64,000 nucleotides of DNA from Pseudoselenomonas ruminantium (lineage in GTDB: Bacteria > Bacillota > Negativicutes > Selenomonadales > Selenomonadaceae). Every line of letters starts with the position of its first letter. Positions within the stretch are counted from its first letter, which is position 1. The DNA is taken from positions 76,466-140,465 of the forward strand of contig SVCA01000005.1 of the NCBI GenBank assembly GCA_015058625.1. Reading direction: 5' to 3'. The position numbers were made by a program, and so were the translations under genes. The notes under the pieces were generated by a model that saw only the letters and a program-made list of their open reading frames with translations, ran no database searches and was not told where the DNA came from. Shown here piece after piece: positions 35,351 to 43,826 of the stretch.

Positions 35351-35369
35351 TGTAATTTTTTTCAGGGGA

Positions 35370-35383
35370 GTTGCTGTGGCAAC
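35370..35383 (+). promoter_or_regulatory. Candidate Crp/Fnr-family operator of nrfHA
   Basis: The palindrome GTTGC-TGTG-GCAAC is centred at 35376.5, exactly 29.5 bp before the -10 box. The position fits a class II activator site (about -41). The same half sites with the same spacing precede the nearby crp/fnr-like gene. Confidence 0.65.
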
Positions 35384-35405
35384 CTCAAATAATTCTGAAT
35401 AATGA

Positions 35406-35411
35406 TATAAT
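35406..35411 (+). promoter_or_regulatory. -10 box of the nrfHA promoter
   Basis: TATAAT at 35406-35411 without a recognisable -35, as expected of an activator-dependent promoter. Confidence 0.6.
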
Positions 35412-35441
35412 GGGGCCAAAGTTGAGAGGAGGGGAGCGGCA

Positions 35442-35930
35442 GTGGATTGGAAAGCATTTTTTACCAAACATACCCTGGGCTGTCTGGCGGGCGGATTCGC
35501 GATTGGCTTGGTGGTTTGTGCCATCGGAGCGGGCATGATGTCTTTTTCCGGGTCGGTGGCCTTTTGTGGTTCCTGCCATGCGATGAAGGGCGAAGCAGCG
35601 TCCTTTGCCAAGTCAACGCATAGCAAACAGGATTGTGTGGAATGTCATCTTCCCCATGACAATATGGCCATCTACATGATTGAGAAGGGCCGTACGGGCA
35701 TGGTGGATACCTATCATGCGGTGCTTAGAGATTATCCGGCGCGGATTGATTTGTCTGCGGGTGGCGAAAAGACCGTGAATGGCAACTGCCTGCGCTGCCA
35801 TGAAAAGACCATGAGCGGTGTGCACATGGCCGTAGGTGTGGATAAGGACACCGGCGCGGACTGTCTGAAATGTCACAGCCGCATAGCTCATGGAAGCAAC
35901 CATCTCGAAGGGGGGATAAAAGTTGAGTAA
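35442..35930 (+). CDS. nrfH: Cytochrome c nitrite reductase small subunit NrfH
   Basis: 162 residues, start GTG 35442 with GAGGAGGGGAG upstream. One N-terminal membrane helix (about 11-33), then four CxxCH haem sites (CGSCH, CVECH, CLRCH, CLKCH) and His ligands. This is the NapC/NirT-family quinol dehydrogenase that passes electrons from menaquinol to NrfA. It overlaps nrfA by 8 nt. Confidence 0.94.
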   Translation: MDWKAFFTKHTLGCLAGGFAIGLVVCAIGAGMMSFSGSVAFCGSCHAMKGEAASFAKSTHSKQDCVECHLPHDNMAIYMIEKGRTGMVDTYHAVLRDYPARIDLSAGGEKTVNGNCLRCHEKTMSGVHMAVGVDKDTGADCLKCHSRIAHGSNHLEGGIKVE

Positions 35931-37248
35931 GCTGCAAAAGATTCTAGCAGGGATTGTGGCCGTCTGTGCGCTGTTCTTCGGCTTCGTGGTGGTGCGTCTG
36001 GGTGCAGCACCCAATGATGACAGCGTAAAATTGGCCAAGATATCCCATGAAAATTATGCCCATGTGGGCAAGGAAGCCTATAAAGAGGCTTATCCGTTGG
36101 AATATAATTCCTATATGAAAAACAATCAGGGCGGGGAAAGCCCCACCGGTTACGGCGGCAGCGACCCGGGGAAATCCTATATCGAAATGCAGCCGGAAAT
36201 CAAAGAGAATTTCAAAGGCTATAAATTCTCGGTGCAGTATGATGTGGCCCGCGGGCATACCTGGGCCGGTGTGGACCAGCTGAATTCCCAGCGCATCCCG
36301 CCGCAGAAGGGCAACTGCATTGTCTGCAAGGGTTCCTGGATGTATGACAAGTGGTATAAGGAAAGCGGCTGGGATTTTGCCAGCCTGCCCTTTGCCGAGG
36401 CAACGCCGCCTTATACCAATAAGGATACTGTGGAAGGCACAGACCTGTACATGGGCTGTTCTTCCTGTCATGACCCGGATACCATGCAGCTGCGCGTTTA
36501 CCAGCAGGGATTTGTTGAATCCATGGCTCTGAAGGGCATTGACATCAGCAAGGCCTCCCATAATGAAATGCGGGGCTATGTCTGCGGCCAGTGCCATAAT
36601 GAATATTACTTCATGGCCGAAGATGGCCGTGTGCGTCATCCCTTTATTGCCGGCTGGGAACCGGAAGAACAGTTCAAGTTCTATCAGACCCAGAGCGAAC
36701 AGTTGGGCGCTTTCAAGCAGGATTGGCTCCATCCCGACTCCAAGACGCCGATGCTCAAGGCGCAGCATCCGGACTTTGAAATCTGGACCACCAGTGTTCA
36801 TGCCGATGCCGGTGTGACCTGTGTGGACTGCCATATGCCTTATATGCGGGAAAATGGTCAGAAATACACCTCACATTGGATGACCAGCCCCTTAAAGACA
36901 ATCGAAGCATCCTGCCTCAAGTGCCATGATGAGAGCAAGGAAACGCTGATTGCCCGGGTGAAGACCATCCATGACAATAACTTCAAACTGCAGCGTGTTG
37001 CCGGACAGACGGTAGCCAAGGCGCATCTGGCCGTAAAGGCCGCCATGGATGCCGGTGCTACCGATGAACAACTGGCACCTGTACGGCTGAAACTGCGCGA
37101 AGCACAGTGGTATTGGGACTGGGTAGCTGCGGAAAATGGCAACGGCTTCCATAATCCGGACAAGTGCATGCGCATCAGCGGTGAAGCAATTGATTTGGCA
37201 CATCAGGTAATTCAGGATGCCAATGCTTTGGTAAAAGGCAGCTTGTAA
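35923..37248 (+). CDS. nrfA: Cytochrome c nitrite reductase NrfA
   Basis: 441 residues, TTG 35923 inside the end of nrfH. An uncleaved or cleaved N-terminal hydrophobic segment precedes the pentaheme protein. The catalytic haem site is CIVCK with lysine ligand (~127), and four sites are CxxCH (CSSCH, CGQCH, CVDCH, CLKCH). It reduces nitrite to ammonium with six electrons on the outer face of the inner membrane. With NrfH it forms the NrfHA respiratory or detoxifying complex. A ccm set lies just downstream. Confidence 0.97.
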   Translation: MSKLQKILAGIVAVCALFFGFVVVRLGAAPNDDSVKLAKISHENYAHVGKEAYKEAYPLEYNSYMKNNQGGESPTGYGGSDPGKSYIEMQPEIKENFKGYKFSVQYDVARGHTWAGVDQLNSQRIPPQKGNCIVCKGSWMYDKWYKESGWDFASLPFAEATPPYTNKDTVEGTDLYMGCSSCHDPDTMQLRVYQQGFVESMALKGIDISKASHNEMRGYVCGQCHNEYYFMAEDGRVRHPFIAGWEPEEQFKFYQTQSEQLGAFKQDWLHPDSKTPMLKAQHPDFEIWTTSVHADAGVTCVDCHMPYMRENGQKYTSHWMTSPLKTIEASCLKCHDESKETLIARVKTIHDNNFKLQRVAGQTVAKAHLAVKAAMDAGATDEQLAPVRLKLREAQWYWDWVAAENGNGFHNPDKCMRISGEAIDLAHQVIQDANALVKGSL

Positions 37249-37270
37249 AAAAACATAATGCTGACGAATG

Positions 37271-37303
37271 AACAAAACCGCCTCGTTAAGGGGCGGTTTT
37301 GTT
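37271..37303 (+). terminator. Terminator of nrfHA
   Basis: A 12-bp perfect stem (37271-37282 with 37292-37303) with T-rich 3' arm. Confidence 0.8.
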
Positions 37304-37395
37304 ATGAAAATGTCCTTACAAAACAGCGATTCATTTCTTGTAGGATACTCCAATGCAGGAGTTTATTACGCCTGATAGAATAATTACTATATACA

Positions 37396-37437
37396 GTTGC
37401 CAAAGCAACATGATGATTGCGTTATTATTGCTATAAT
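37396..37437 (+). promoter_or_regulatory. Promoter and autoregulatory operator of the crp/fnr-like gene
   Basis: GTTGC-CAAA-GCAAC at 37396-37409 (centre 37402.5) lies 29.5 bp before TATAAT 37432-37437. The -10 is extended (TGC before it). Spacing and half sites equal those at nrfHA. Confidence 0.65.
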
Positions 37438-37469
37438 GAAGAAAAAATGTGTACTTAGGAGTGAAGGCG

Positions 37470-38150
37470 ATGCAGGTTTATCATCTTGATTTGCATGAGC
37501 TGCCGCTGTTTCAGGGGGTGCCGGCAGCAGAGGTGGAGCAATTCATTGCGGCTACTGGTGCTAAGATAAAGCGGGTCGGCCGTGGTGCGCGGATTTTGGA
37601 GGCTTATGAGGAAAATCATAATATCGGTGTCATTGTGGAAGGTGAGGCTCAGGTATTGGCAGAAGACCGTTTCGGCAATGAAAATGTCAGCCATAATCTG
37701 GAGCGGGGAGCGATGCTCGGTAGCACTTCGGCCATTATGCCGCAGGTTCCGTACGATATGGCCATTGAAGCACTGACGGATGTACTGGTGCTTTGGATTC
37801 CTTATCAGGCTTTGCTGACGGCAGGGCCGAAGCTGGGGCGCACGCATGGTTTGGTCATGAAGAACCTTCTGGAAGCCTTTTGCCGCAAAAATGTGCTGAT
37901 GATGCAGAAAATCAAGATTCTCTCCCAAAAGACGCTGCGGGAGCGGCTGATTCTCTATCTGCTCTATAAGGAGCAGCGTCAGGGCAAAGCCCGTGTGCAG
38001 GTGCCGGGACGGGTACAGCTGGCCAAGGAGCTGGAATGCAACCGCAGTGCACTGACCCGTGAAATCAGCAGCATGCAGACGGAAGGGCTCCTGCACACCG
38101 GTGAGGATTGGATGGAATTGGATGCCGTAAAGCTTGCGGCGATGGACTAA
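37470..38150 (+). CDS. Crp/Fnr-family transcription regulator
   Basis: 226 residues; ATG 37470 with TTAGGAGTGAAGG upstream. An N-terminal cyclic-nucleotide-binding-like beta barrel (LPLFQGVPAAEVEQF, NIGVIVEGEAQV, GAMLGSTSAI) is followed by a long dimer helix and a C-terminal winged helix-turn-helix (VQLAKELECNRSALTREISSMQTEGLL). It lacks the N-terminal cysteine cluster of FNR, so it is not an iron-sulphur oxygen sensor of that kind. Placed between nrfHA and ccmA and sharing an operator with nrfHA, it is the likely regulator of nitrite respiration. An HcpR-like haem/NO sensor is one possibility. Confidence 0.85.
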   Translation: MQVYHLDLHELPLFQGVPAAEVEQFIAATGAKIKRVGRGARILEAYEENHNIGVIVEGEAQVLAEDRFGNENVSHNLERGAMLGSTSAIMPQVPYDMAIEALTDVLVLWIPYQALLTAGPKLGRTHGLVMKNLLEAFCRKNVLMMQKIKILSQKTLRERLILYLLYKEQRQGKARVQVPGRVQLAKELECNRSALTREISSMQTEGLLHTGEDWMELDAVKLAAMD

Positions 38151-38153
38151 GTT

Positions 38154-38783
38154 ATGATTACGATAGAATTTAACGAGGTCAGCCAGTCTTTTCATGGACG
38201 GCAGATATTTGGCCCGTTGACGGTTAAACTGTATAGCGGCCGGATTACAGCTGTTACCGGCTGCAATGGCAGCGGCAAATCCACCTTCCTGAAGCTGGCC
38301 GGGCATCTGCTGCTGCCGACCAAGGGAAAGGTTACGGTAAGTGATGCTGATGGCGTATTGAAACAGGCGGAACTGCGTGAGCATCTGGCTATGGTAACAC
38401 CGGAATTGCGTTTTTATGACCGCCTGACCGCGCGGGAAAATATGGATTTTTTTCTGGGGCTGCGGGGGATTTCGCTTGCGGATGCGGCTTATCGGCAGCT
38501 TTTGGAGCGGGTTGAACTATCCTTTAAGGCTGTGAATGCGGCCTATACCGGGGAGTTTTCCACGGGGATGCGGCAGCGGCTGAAGATGGCCGTGCTGCTA
38601 GCCGCACAGGCGGATATCTGGCTGCTCGATGAACCGGGGGCCAACCTTGATGAAGCCGGCCGGGCGATGGTTGCCCGTGAGGTGCGGGCGGCCGCCCAGC
38701 AGAATGTACTGGTGGCGCTTGCCACAAATGACCCCGGAGAGGAGGCGCTGGCAGATGAAATCATCGCTTTGGCCGGGGATTAA
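38154..38783 (+). CDS. ccmA: Haem exporter ATP-binding protein CcmA
   Basis: 209 residues, ATG 38154, three bases after the previous stop. ABC ATPase: Walker A TGCNGSGKST, signature FSTGMRQRLKMA, Walker B IWLLDEPGANLD. Short length (about 200) is typical of CcmA. With CcmB and CcmC it releases haem-loaded CcmE for cytochrome c assembly. Its 3' end overlaps ccmB by 29 nt. Confidence 0.88.
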   Translation: MITIEFNEVSQSFHGRQIFGPLTVKLYSGRITAVTGCNGSGKSTFLKLAGHLLLPTKGKVTVSDADGVLKQAELREHLAMVTPELRFYDRLTARENMDFFLGLRGISLADAAYRQLLERVELSFKAVNAAYTGEFSTGMRQRLKMAVLLAAQADIWLLDEPGANLDEAGRAMVAREVRAAAQQNVLVALATNDPGEEALADEIIALAGD

Positions 38784-39426
38784 GCTGGTCTTTACCAAGG
38801 AAGTTACCTTAGGCCTGCGCTTTAAGGCTGCCTGGTGGGCAATGCTGATGTTTGCGCTGACCACGCTGGCCTGTGTCAGCATGGCGCTGCAGGGCGCGCC
38901 GTTAGAGCCGAATCTGGCGGCGGCACTCCTCTGGATTATTTTGTTCTTTGCTTCCATGGCTGGAGCAGACCGAAGTTTTGCCGATGAGGATATGGCGGGC
39001 ACGCTGCCCACGCTGAAACTGTATGGGGCGGCACAGATGGTGCTATGGGGCAAGCTGCTCTATACGGGCTTTCTCTTGCTGTGCCTGACGGTTTTTATTG
39101 CGCCCTTGTTTTTATTGCTGACGGGTGCCGAGGTGGTGCAGAGTGGCGTATTCTTGTGGACATTGCTGCTCGGCACGCTCGGTATCTCTGCGGCGGGCAC
39201 ACTTATTGCGGCACTTACCTGCGGGGCACAGGTCAAAAGCGGCCTGTTTTCCATCCTGATGCTGCCGGTCATCCTGCCGGTGTTTTTGCCGGCCATCTTT
39301 CTGACGGCAGGAGCGCTGGGCGGTGGTTCAGCACCGCTGAGTTATCTTGTCGGGATGGCGCTTTACGATGGCGTTTTGCTTATGGGGGCGTCGGTGCTCT
39401 TTGATTATCTTTGGTATGAGGATTAG
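38755..39426 (+). CDS. ccmB: Haem exporter membrane protein CcmB
   Basis: 223 residues; start ATG 38755 with GAGAGGAGG 9 nt upstream, although the frame is open further back inside ccmA. Six hydrophobic helices; the segment GADRSFADEDMAGTL corresponds to the conserved cytoplasmic loop of CcmB. Integral membrane partner of CcmA. The translational overlap supports tight coupling of the two subunits. Confidence 0.85.
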   Translation: MKSSLWPGIKLVFTKEVTLGLRFKAAWWAMLMFALTTLACVSMALQGAPLEPNLAAALLWIILFFASMAGADRSFADEDMAGTLPTLKLYGAAQMVLWGKLLYTGFLLLCLTVFIAPLFLLLTGAEVVQSGVFLWTLLLGTLGISAAGTLIAALTCGAQVKSGLFSILMLPVILPVFLPAIFLTAGALGGGSAPLSYLVGMALYDGVLLMGASVLFDYLWYED

Positions 39427-39441
39427 TTTGGGGGAGTTTTT

Positions 39442-40074
39442 ATGAGGGCGATACTCGGCCTGCTGACCCTGTTGGTTTTGGGGCTGGTGTTTTTTGTGGT
39501 GCCGCCGGCAGAAGGTTTGGGCTACTATGTGCGGCTGGCCTTTTTTCATATTCCCGTGGCCTGGGTCGCGGTACTGGCCTTTTTTATCAGCGCCTTTGAA
39601 GGCGGGCGTTTTCTGCAAAAGGGAGAAATGCTGGCCGATGCGAAAAGTGCCGCGGCGGCACAGCTGGGCTTTTTCTTTGTAATTTTGGCCACGGTGAGCG
39701 GCGCGGTTTTCTCCAAGCTCACCTGGGGGGCGTATTGGAACTGGGACCCACGGCAGACGACGATTTTTGTTCTGTTACTGATTTATGGGGCCTATCTGAC
39801 CCTGCGGGGCGCCATGCCGGCAGGGCGCAAGCGGGCGAAAGCGGCGGCGGTCTATGCGCTGTTTTCCTTTTTGACGGTGCCGTTTTTGGTGTTCATTATC
39901 CCGCGGCTTTATTTTTCCCTGCATCCGTCGCCGGTCATTAATGGTTCGGGGCTGGCCATGGATACGGTGATGCTTATCGTGCTCATGGCGGCACTCGTGG
40001 ATGTGACGGGAATCTTTTACGGGCTGTATAAGTGGCAGGTTAAAAGGCTTTTGGCAGAGGGGGAAAACGTATGA
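39442..40074 (+). CDS. ccmC: Haem-handling protein CcmC
   Basis: 210 residues, ATG 39442. Six helices, the tryptophan-rich WxWD haem motif WGAYWNWDPRQT on the outer face, and His residues (FFHIPVAW; LHPSPV) as axial ligands. It transfers haem to CcmE. Full length for the family. It overlaps ccmE by 4 nt. Confidence 0.92.
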   Translation: MRAILGLLTLLVLGLVFFVVPPAEGLGYYVRLAFFHIPVAWVAVLAFFISAFEGGRFLQKGEMLADAKSAAAAQLGFFFVILATVSGAVFSKLTWGAYWNWDPRQTTIFVLLLIYGAYLTLRGAMPAGRKRAKAAAVYALFSFLTVPFLVFIIPRLYFSLHPSPVINGSGLAMDTVMLIVLMAALVDVTGIFYGLYKWQVKRLLAEGENV

Positions 40075-40442
40075 ATCGCAAAATCATTCTGGCTGTACTG
40101 CTGCTGGCCTTTGTGGGGTATGCCGGCTGGAGCTTTATGGATGCGGTTACGCCCTATGTGGGCATTGCCGAGGCGCAAAAGAGCACGGGCAGCGTGCAGG
40201 TAAAGGGGCTGCTCGCGAAAAATGCGCCGGCTCCGCATATGGAGGGGGATTTGTTCGTCTTTACCCTGCAGGATGAGGATACGGGCGAAACCATGCTCGT
40301 GCATTATCATGGGACAAAACCCGACCAATTTGACGAAGCCCACCATATTGTAGCTATCGGCAAGTATCAGGACTCGGCGTTTGAATCGCAAAAGCTGCTG
40401 ATTAAATGTCCGTCCAAATACGAACAGCAGAAGCAGAAGTGA
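40071..40442 (+). CDS. ccmE: Haem chaperone CcmE, CxxxY type
   Basis: 123 residues, ATG 40071. One N-terminal membrane anchor (4-22), an OB-fold domain (GSVQVKGLL, DLFVFTLQDEDTGETM, VHYHGTKPDQF) and the haem-binding end CPSKYE. Classical CcmE uses His in HxxxY. Here the residue is Cys, giving CxxxY, the form found in Desulfovibrio and archaea (System I*). It carries haem covalently from CcmC to CcmF. Confidence 0.9.
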   Translation: MNRKIILAVLLLAFVGYAGWSFMDAVTPYVGIAEAQKSTGSVQVKGLLAKNAPAPHMEGDLFVFTLQDEDTGETMLVHYHGTKPDQFDEAHHIVAIGKYQDSAFESQKLLIKCPSKYEQQKQK

Positions 40443-40455
40443 GGAGGCATGGAGA

Positions 40456-42558
40456 TTGGTTGGTGTTATTTCGTTAGCGTTAACCCTGTTATTATCACTC
40501 GGGGCAGTGCTCTGCTTTGCCTGGGGGAGTGAGTCAGGGCAAAGACGCGGGCGCATCCTGATGGGCTTATCTTCTGCCTTTGCGGCCGTGGCCAGCATTT
40601 ATCTGCTGCTCTTGATTCTGAATAATCGGTTTGATATTGCCTATGTGGCTAATTATTCGGCGATAGAACTGCCGCTAATGTATAAAATTTCCGCCTTTTG
40701 GGCAGGCCAGCAGGGCTCGTTTCTGCTTTGGCTGCTGATTCATGCGATGGCAGGTCTTTATCTGCTGAGGAAGCATGCTTTGCCTGCGGCGGGGCTGGCC
40801 GTATATATGGCTTTGCAGGCACTCCTTACGGTGCTGGTCATGGCGAAAAGTCCCTTTGTGCCCAATCCGAATGTGGTGGAAAATGGCATTGGCCTCAACC
40901 CGCTTCTGCAGGACCCGTGGATGGCGGTTCATCCGCCCATCATCTTTGTCGGTTATGCGCTGTTGGCGGTGCCCTTTGTCTATGGGGCGACAGCCCTTAT
41001 CACGGGGCAGCAGGCCAAAGAGTGGCTGCCGGCGGCGCGGCGTTGGGCGCTTATCGCCTGGAGCTTTTTGGGTGCAGGCATTTTTATCGGCGGCTATTGG
41101 GCTTATAAGGTTTTAGGCTGGGGCGGCTTCTGGGGCTGGGACCCCGTGGAAAATTCCTCGCTGGTTCCCTGGCTTGTGGCAGGCGTCTATCTGCATGTGC
41201 TGAAGGCCGCGCAGATTCGTCCAGCGGTCATTACGATGGTGCATCTGGCGGGTATCTTTGCTTATGGGCTGGTCATTTATGGCACTTTCTTGACCCGCAG
41301 CGGCATATTGGGGGATTTTTCCGTGCATTCCTTCGCCGGGGACAGCATTGGCATGAGCATTGCGGTGGTCAATGCCATTGTGCTGCTCGCGGGGCTGTTA
41401 TTGCTTATGGCTAAGGCGGGCAGCCTGCCCAAGGGTGAATATTATCCTTCCTATGACAGCCGGGAGTTTCTTCTGCTTTTGGGCGCGCTGCTCATGGTCT
41501 TTGTCAGCGCGATTGTCTTTTTGGGCATGTCCATGCCGCTCCTCACGCAGCTGCTGGGAAAACCTGCGGCGGTGGATACGGACTTTTATGTGCGGACGAC
41601 CATGCCACTGGCGATTGCCATGCTTTTGGTCATCAGCTGTGCGCTTTTGCGCGGCTATGGTCAGGGAAAAGTTCTGGCCTCCGGCATGCCGCTGCTTATT
41701 TTGGGGCTGCTCGGTGCAGGGGCGGCTTATCTTGCCGGTGTGCGGCAGGTCTTGCCCTGCCTGCTGGGCGCAGCTTCTCTGCTGGCAGCGGGCGCGGCCA
41801 TTCTTGCCTGGCGCAAGTCGGGGCTGCGGACAGGCGGTGCCGTGGCGCATATTGGCTTGGGTCTTGCCTGTCTGGCCTTTGTGCTGGCCGGTTCGGGCAG
41901 TCAGTCGCATAGTCAGGAACTGCAGGTGGGCGAAAGTTACACGGTTTTTGGCCACGAAATCCGCTATCAGGGACAGGAATTTGCGGATGGCAATAAGGAA
42001 AAATATTATGTGTATCAGGTGGACGGGCAGGAAGTCCGCGCCTTGACCAAACTTCATGCCAATGGTGAAGATGCGGCCCGGGAACCGGCTATCGCCAAAG
42101 GGCTGGGCGGTGATGTTTACCTTGCCCCCACGCCGCCCAAGGACAAGGACCGCATGGAAATGATTCTGAAACAGGGCCATATGGGCATGGATGATGTGCT
42201 GGCGTACCGCTTTGAAGAAGCGGCGATGGAACAGCAGGCCGATGGCACCATGCTGGTGACGGCCAAGGTTGGCGTGACGGACGGCAATACGATTGAAGAA
42301 GCGCAGTTGCAGCTGGTTGCGACCAAAGATGGCGGCACATCAAAGCCGGTTGAGGTCTTTAACGGTCAAAGGCGTTTGCGTCTGACGGGGATTACCCAAA
42401 GCGGCAGACAGATTCGTCTGGAGAGTATGCCTGCCCTTACGGCAGAACTCAGCCAGCCGGTGACGACGAGCATCAGTGTAAAGCCTTGTATTTGGCTCTT
42501 GTGGCTAGGAGCCGTGCTGGTCTGCGTGGGAACCATGTGGGCGGCAAAACAAAAATAG
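40456..42558 (+). CDS. ccmF: Cytochrome c haem lyase subunit CcmF
   Basis: 700 residues, start TTG 40456, with GAGGAGG 8 nt upstream; an ATG at 40449 is out of frame. Many membrane helices, with the haem motif WGGFWGWDPVENSSLVPWL (~225) and conserved His pairs. A large periplasmic loop lies near the C-terminus (about 490-670). It attaches haem to the CxxCH sites of apocytochromes such as NrfA and NrfH upstream. No ccmH, ccmG or ccmD follows. Confidence 0.94.
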   Translation: MVGVISLALTLLLSLGAVLCFAWGSESGQRRGRILMGLSSAFAAVASIYLLLLILNNRFDIAYVANYSAIELPLMYKISAFWAGQQGSFLLWLLIHAMAGLYLLRKHALPAAGLAVYMALQALLTVLVMAKSPFVPNPNVVENGIGLNPLLQDPWMAVHPPIIFVGYALLAVPFVYGATALITGQQAKEWLPAARRWALIAWSFLGAGIFIGGYWAYKVLGWGGFWGWDPVENSSLVPWLVAGVYLHVLKAAQIRPAVITMVHLAGIFAYGLVIYGTFLTRSGILGDFSVHSFAGDSIGMSIAVVNAIVLLAGLLLLMAKAGSLPKGEYYPSYDSREFLLLLGALLMVFVSAIVFLGMSMPLLTQLLGKPAAVDTDFYVRTTMPLAIAMLLVISCALLRGYGQGKVLASGMPLLILGLLGAGAAYLAGVRQVLPCLLGAASLLAAGAAILAWRKSGLRTGGAVAHIGLGLACLAFVLAGSGSQSHSQELQVGESYTVFGHEIRYQGQEFADGNKEKYYVYQVDGQEVRALTKLHANGEDAAREPAIAKGLGGDVYLAPTPPKDKDRMEMILKQGHMGMDDVLAYRFEEAAMEQQADGTMLVTAKVGVTDGNTIEEAQLQLVATKDGGTSKPVEVFNGQRRLRLTGITQSGRQIRLESMPALTAELSQPVTTSISVKPCIWLLWLGAVLVCVGTMWAAKQK

Positions 42559-42567
42559 GACTTTTCA

Positions 42568-42603
42568 TGAACCATTTCGTTTACGGAGTGGTTCATTTTT
42601 TCG
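42568..42603 (+). terminator. Terminator of the ccm operon
   Basis: ATGAACCATTT pairs with GAGTGGTTCAT around a short loop, followed by six T. Confidence 0.8.
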
Positions 42604-42625
42604 GACATTTATCCTTTATTCTGGA

Positions 42626-42654
42626 TTGTTTGTTATTTATATGACGGTTAAAAT
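42626..42654 (+). promoter_or_regulatory. Probable promoter of the Fbp-type ABC operon
   Basis: TTGTTT 42626-42631 and TAAAAT 42649-42654 with 17-bp spacing. Confidence 0.5.
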
Positions 42655-42701
42655 AAAGATAAGCTAGTGAATAATAGACAGTGCGAATGGAGGAGAGGGC
42701 A

Positions 42702-43826
42702 ATGAGTGTTGCCATTACGGCGGATAAGGTGGTTAAGCGGTACGGGGATTTGACGATTATCCCGCAGCTTTCCCAGAATATAAAAAACGGCGAGTTCTTC
42801 ACACTTTTGGGGCCGTCAGGCTGTGGCAAGACGACGCTCCTGCGCATGATTGCCGGGTTTAACAGCATTGAGGGCGGGCAGATTCGCTTCAATGATCAGG
42901 TGATTAACGACATTCCGGCGCATAAGCGCAATATCGGCATGGTCTTTCAGAGTTATGCGATTTTCCCCCATCTGACGGTGCGGGAAAATGTCGAGTATGG
43001 TCTGAAACTCCGCAATATGCCGAAGGACGAGATGAAGGCCAAAGTCGATAAGATTCTCGATGTGGTGCAGATTACGGAATATCAGGACAGGCTTCCGGAA
43101 AGGCTTTCGGGCGGTCAGCAGCAGCGTGTGGCGCTGGCCCGTGCCATCGTCATTCATCCGAGTGTGCTCTTGATGGATGAACCGCTGTCTAACCTCGATG
43201 CCAAGCTGCGTGTGGAGATGCGCTCGGCTATCCGTGAGGTGCAGAAGCAGGTGGGTATCACGACCGTTTACGTTACCCACGACCAGGAAGAAGCGCTGGC
43301 GATTTCCGATAGAATTGCAGTTATGAAAAAAGGCGTGATTCAGCAAACGGCTTCGCCCCATACAATTTACACCCGTCCCTACAATGTGTTCGTGGCAACC
43401 TTTATCGGCCATTCCAATCTCTTCAAGGGCCGCATTGAGGAAAGCGGCGGCAGCAAGGCCGTGGTCTTTGCGGATGGTTTTGTCCTGCCGATGAATACCC
43501 TCAGCGAAGAAGGGAAAATCGGCGATGATGTAACCATCGCCGTACGGCCCGAAGAATTTTCCATCTGCGGCGAAGGCCAGGGCGTGAAGTGCACCATCAA
43601 GACCAAGGTTTTCCTGGGCAAGTACATCACCTATGGGCTGGAGTTCCCCGAGGATATGCTGGTGCCTGACCAGCCCGCCATTGAATTCAGTCAGGATTTG
43701 GGACACGCAGAGCGCGTTTTGGAAATCGGTGACACGGTTTACCTCAAACCCAACGCGGCGAAAATCAACGTGTTCCGGGCAGACGGCTCCAAGAGCCTGA
43801 TGGAAGGTGTGGTGGAAAATGAATAA
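42702..43826 (+). CDS. ABC importer ATPase, FbpC/PotA type
   Basis: 374 residues; ATG 42702 with GGAGGAGAGG. Walker A GPSGCGKTT, Q-loop VFQSYAIFPH, signature LSGGQQQRVALARA, Walker B VLLMDEPLSNLDAKLR, and a C-terminal TOBE domain (~285-370). Typical of ferric iron, polyamine or phosphonate/glycerophosphoryl importers. It overlaps the permease gene by 8 nt. Confidence 0.9.
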   Translation: MSVAITADKVVKRYGDLTIIPQLSQNIKNGEFFTLLGPSGCGKTTLLRMIAGFNSIEGGQIRFNDQVINDIPAHKRNIGMVFQSYAIFPHLTVRENVEYGLKLRNMPKDEMKAKVDKILDVVQITEYQDRLPERLSGGQQQRVALARAIVIHPSVLLMDEPLSNLDAKLRVEMRSAIREVQKQVGITTVYVTHDQEEALAISDRIAVMKKGVIQQTASPHTIYTRPYNVFVATFIGHSNLFKGRIEESGGSKAVVFADGFVLPMNTLSEEGKIGDDVTIAVRPEEFSICGEGQGVKCTIKTKVFLGKYITYGLEFPEDMLVPDQPAIEFSQDLGHAERVLEIGDTVYLKPNAAKINVFRADGSKSLMEGVVENE

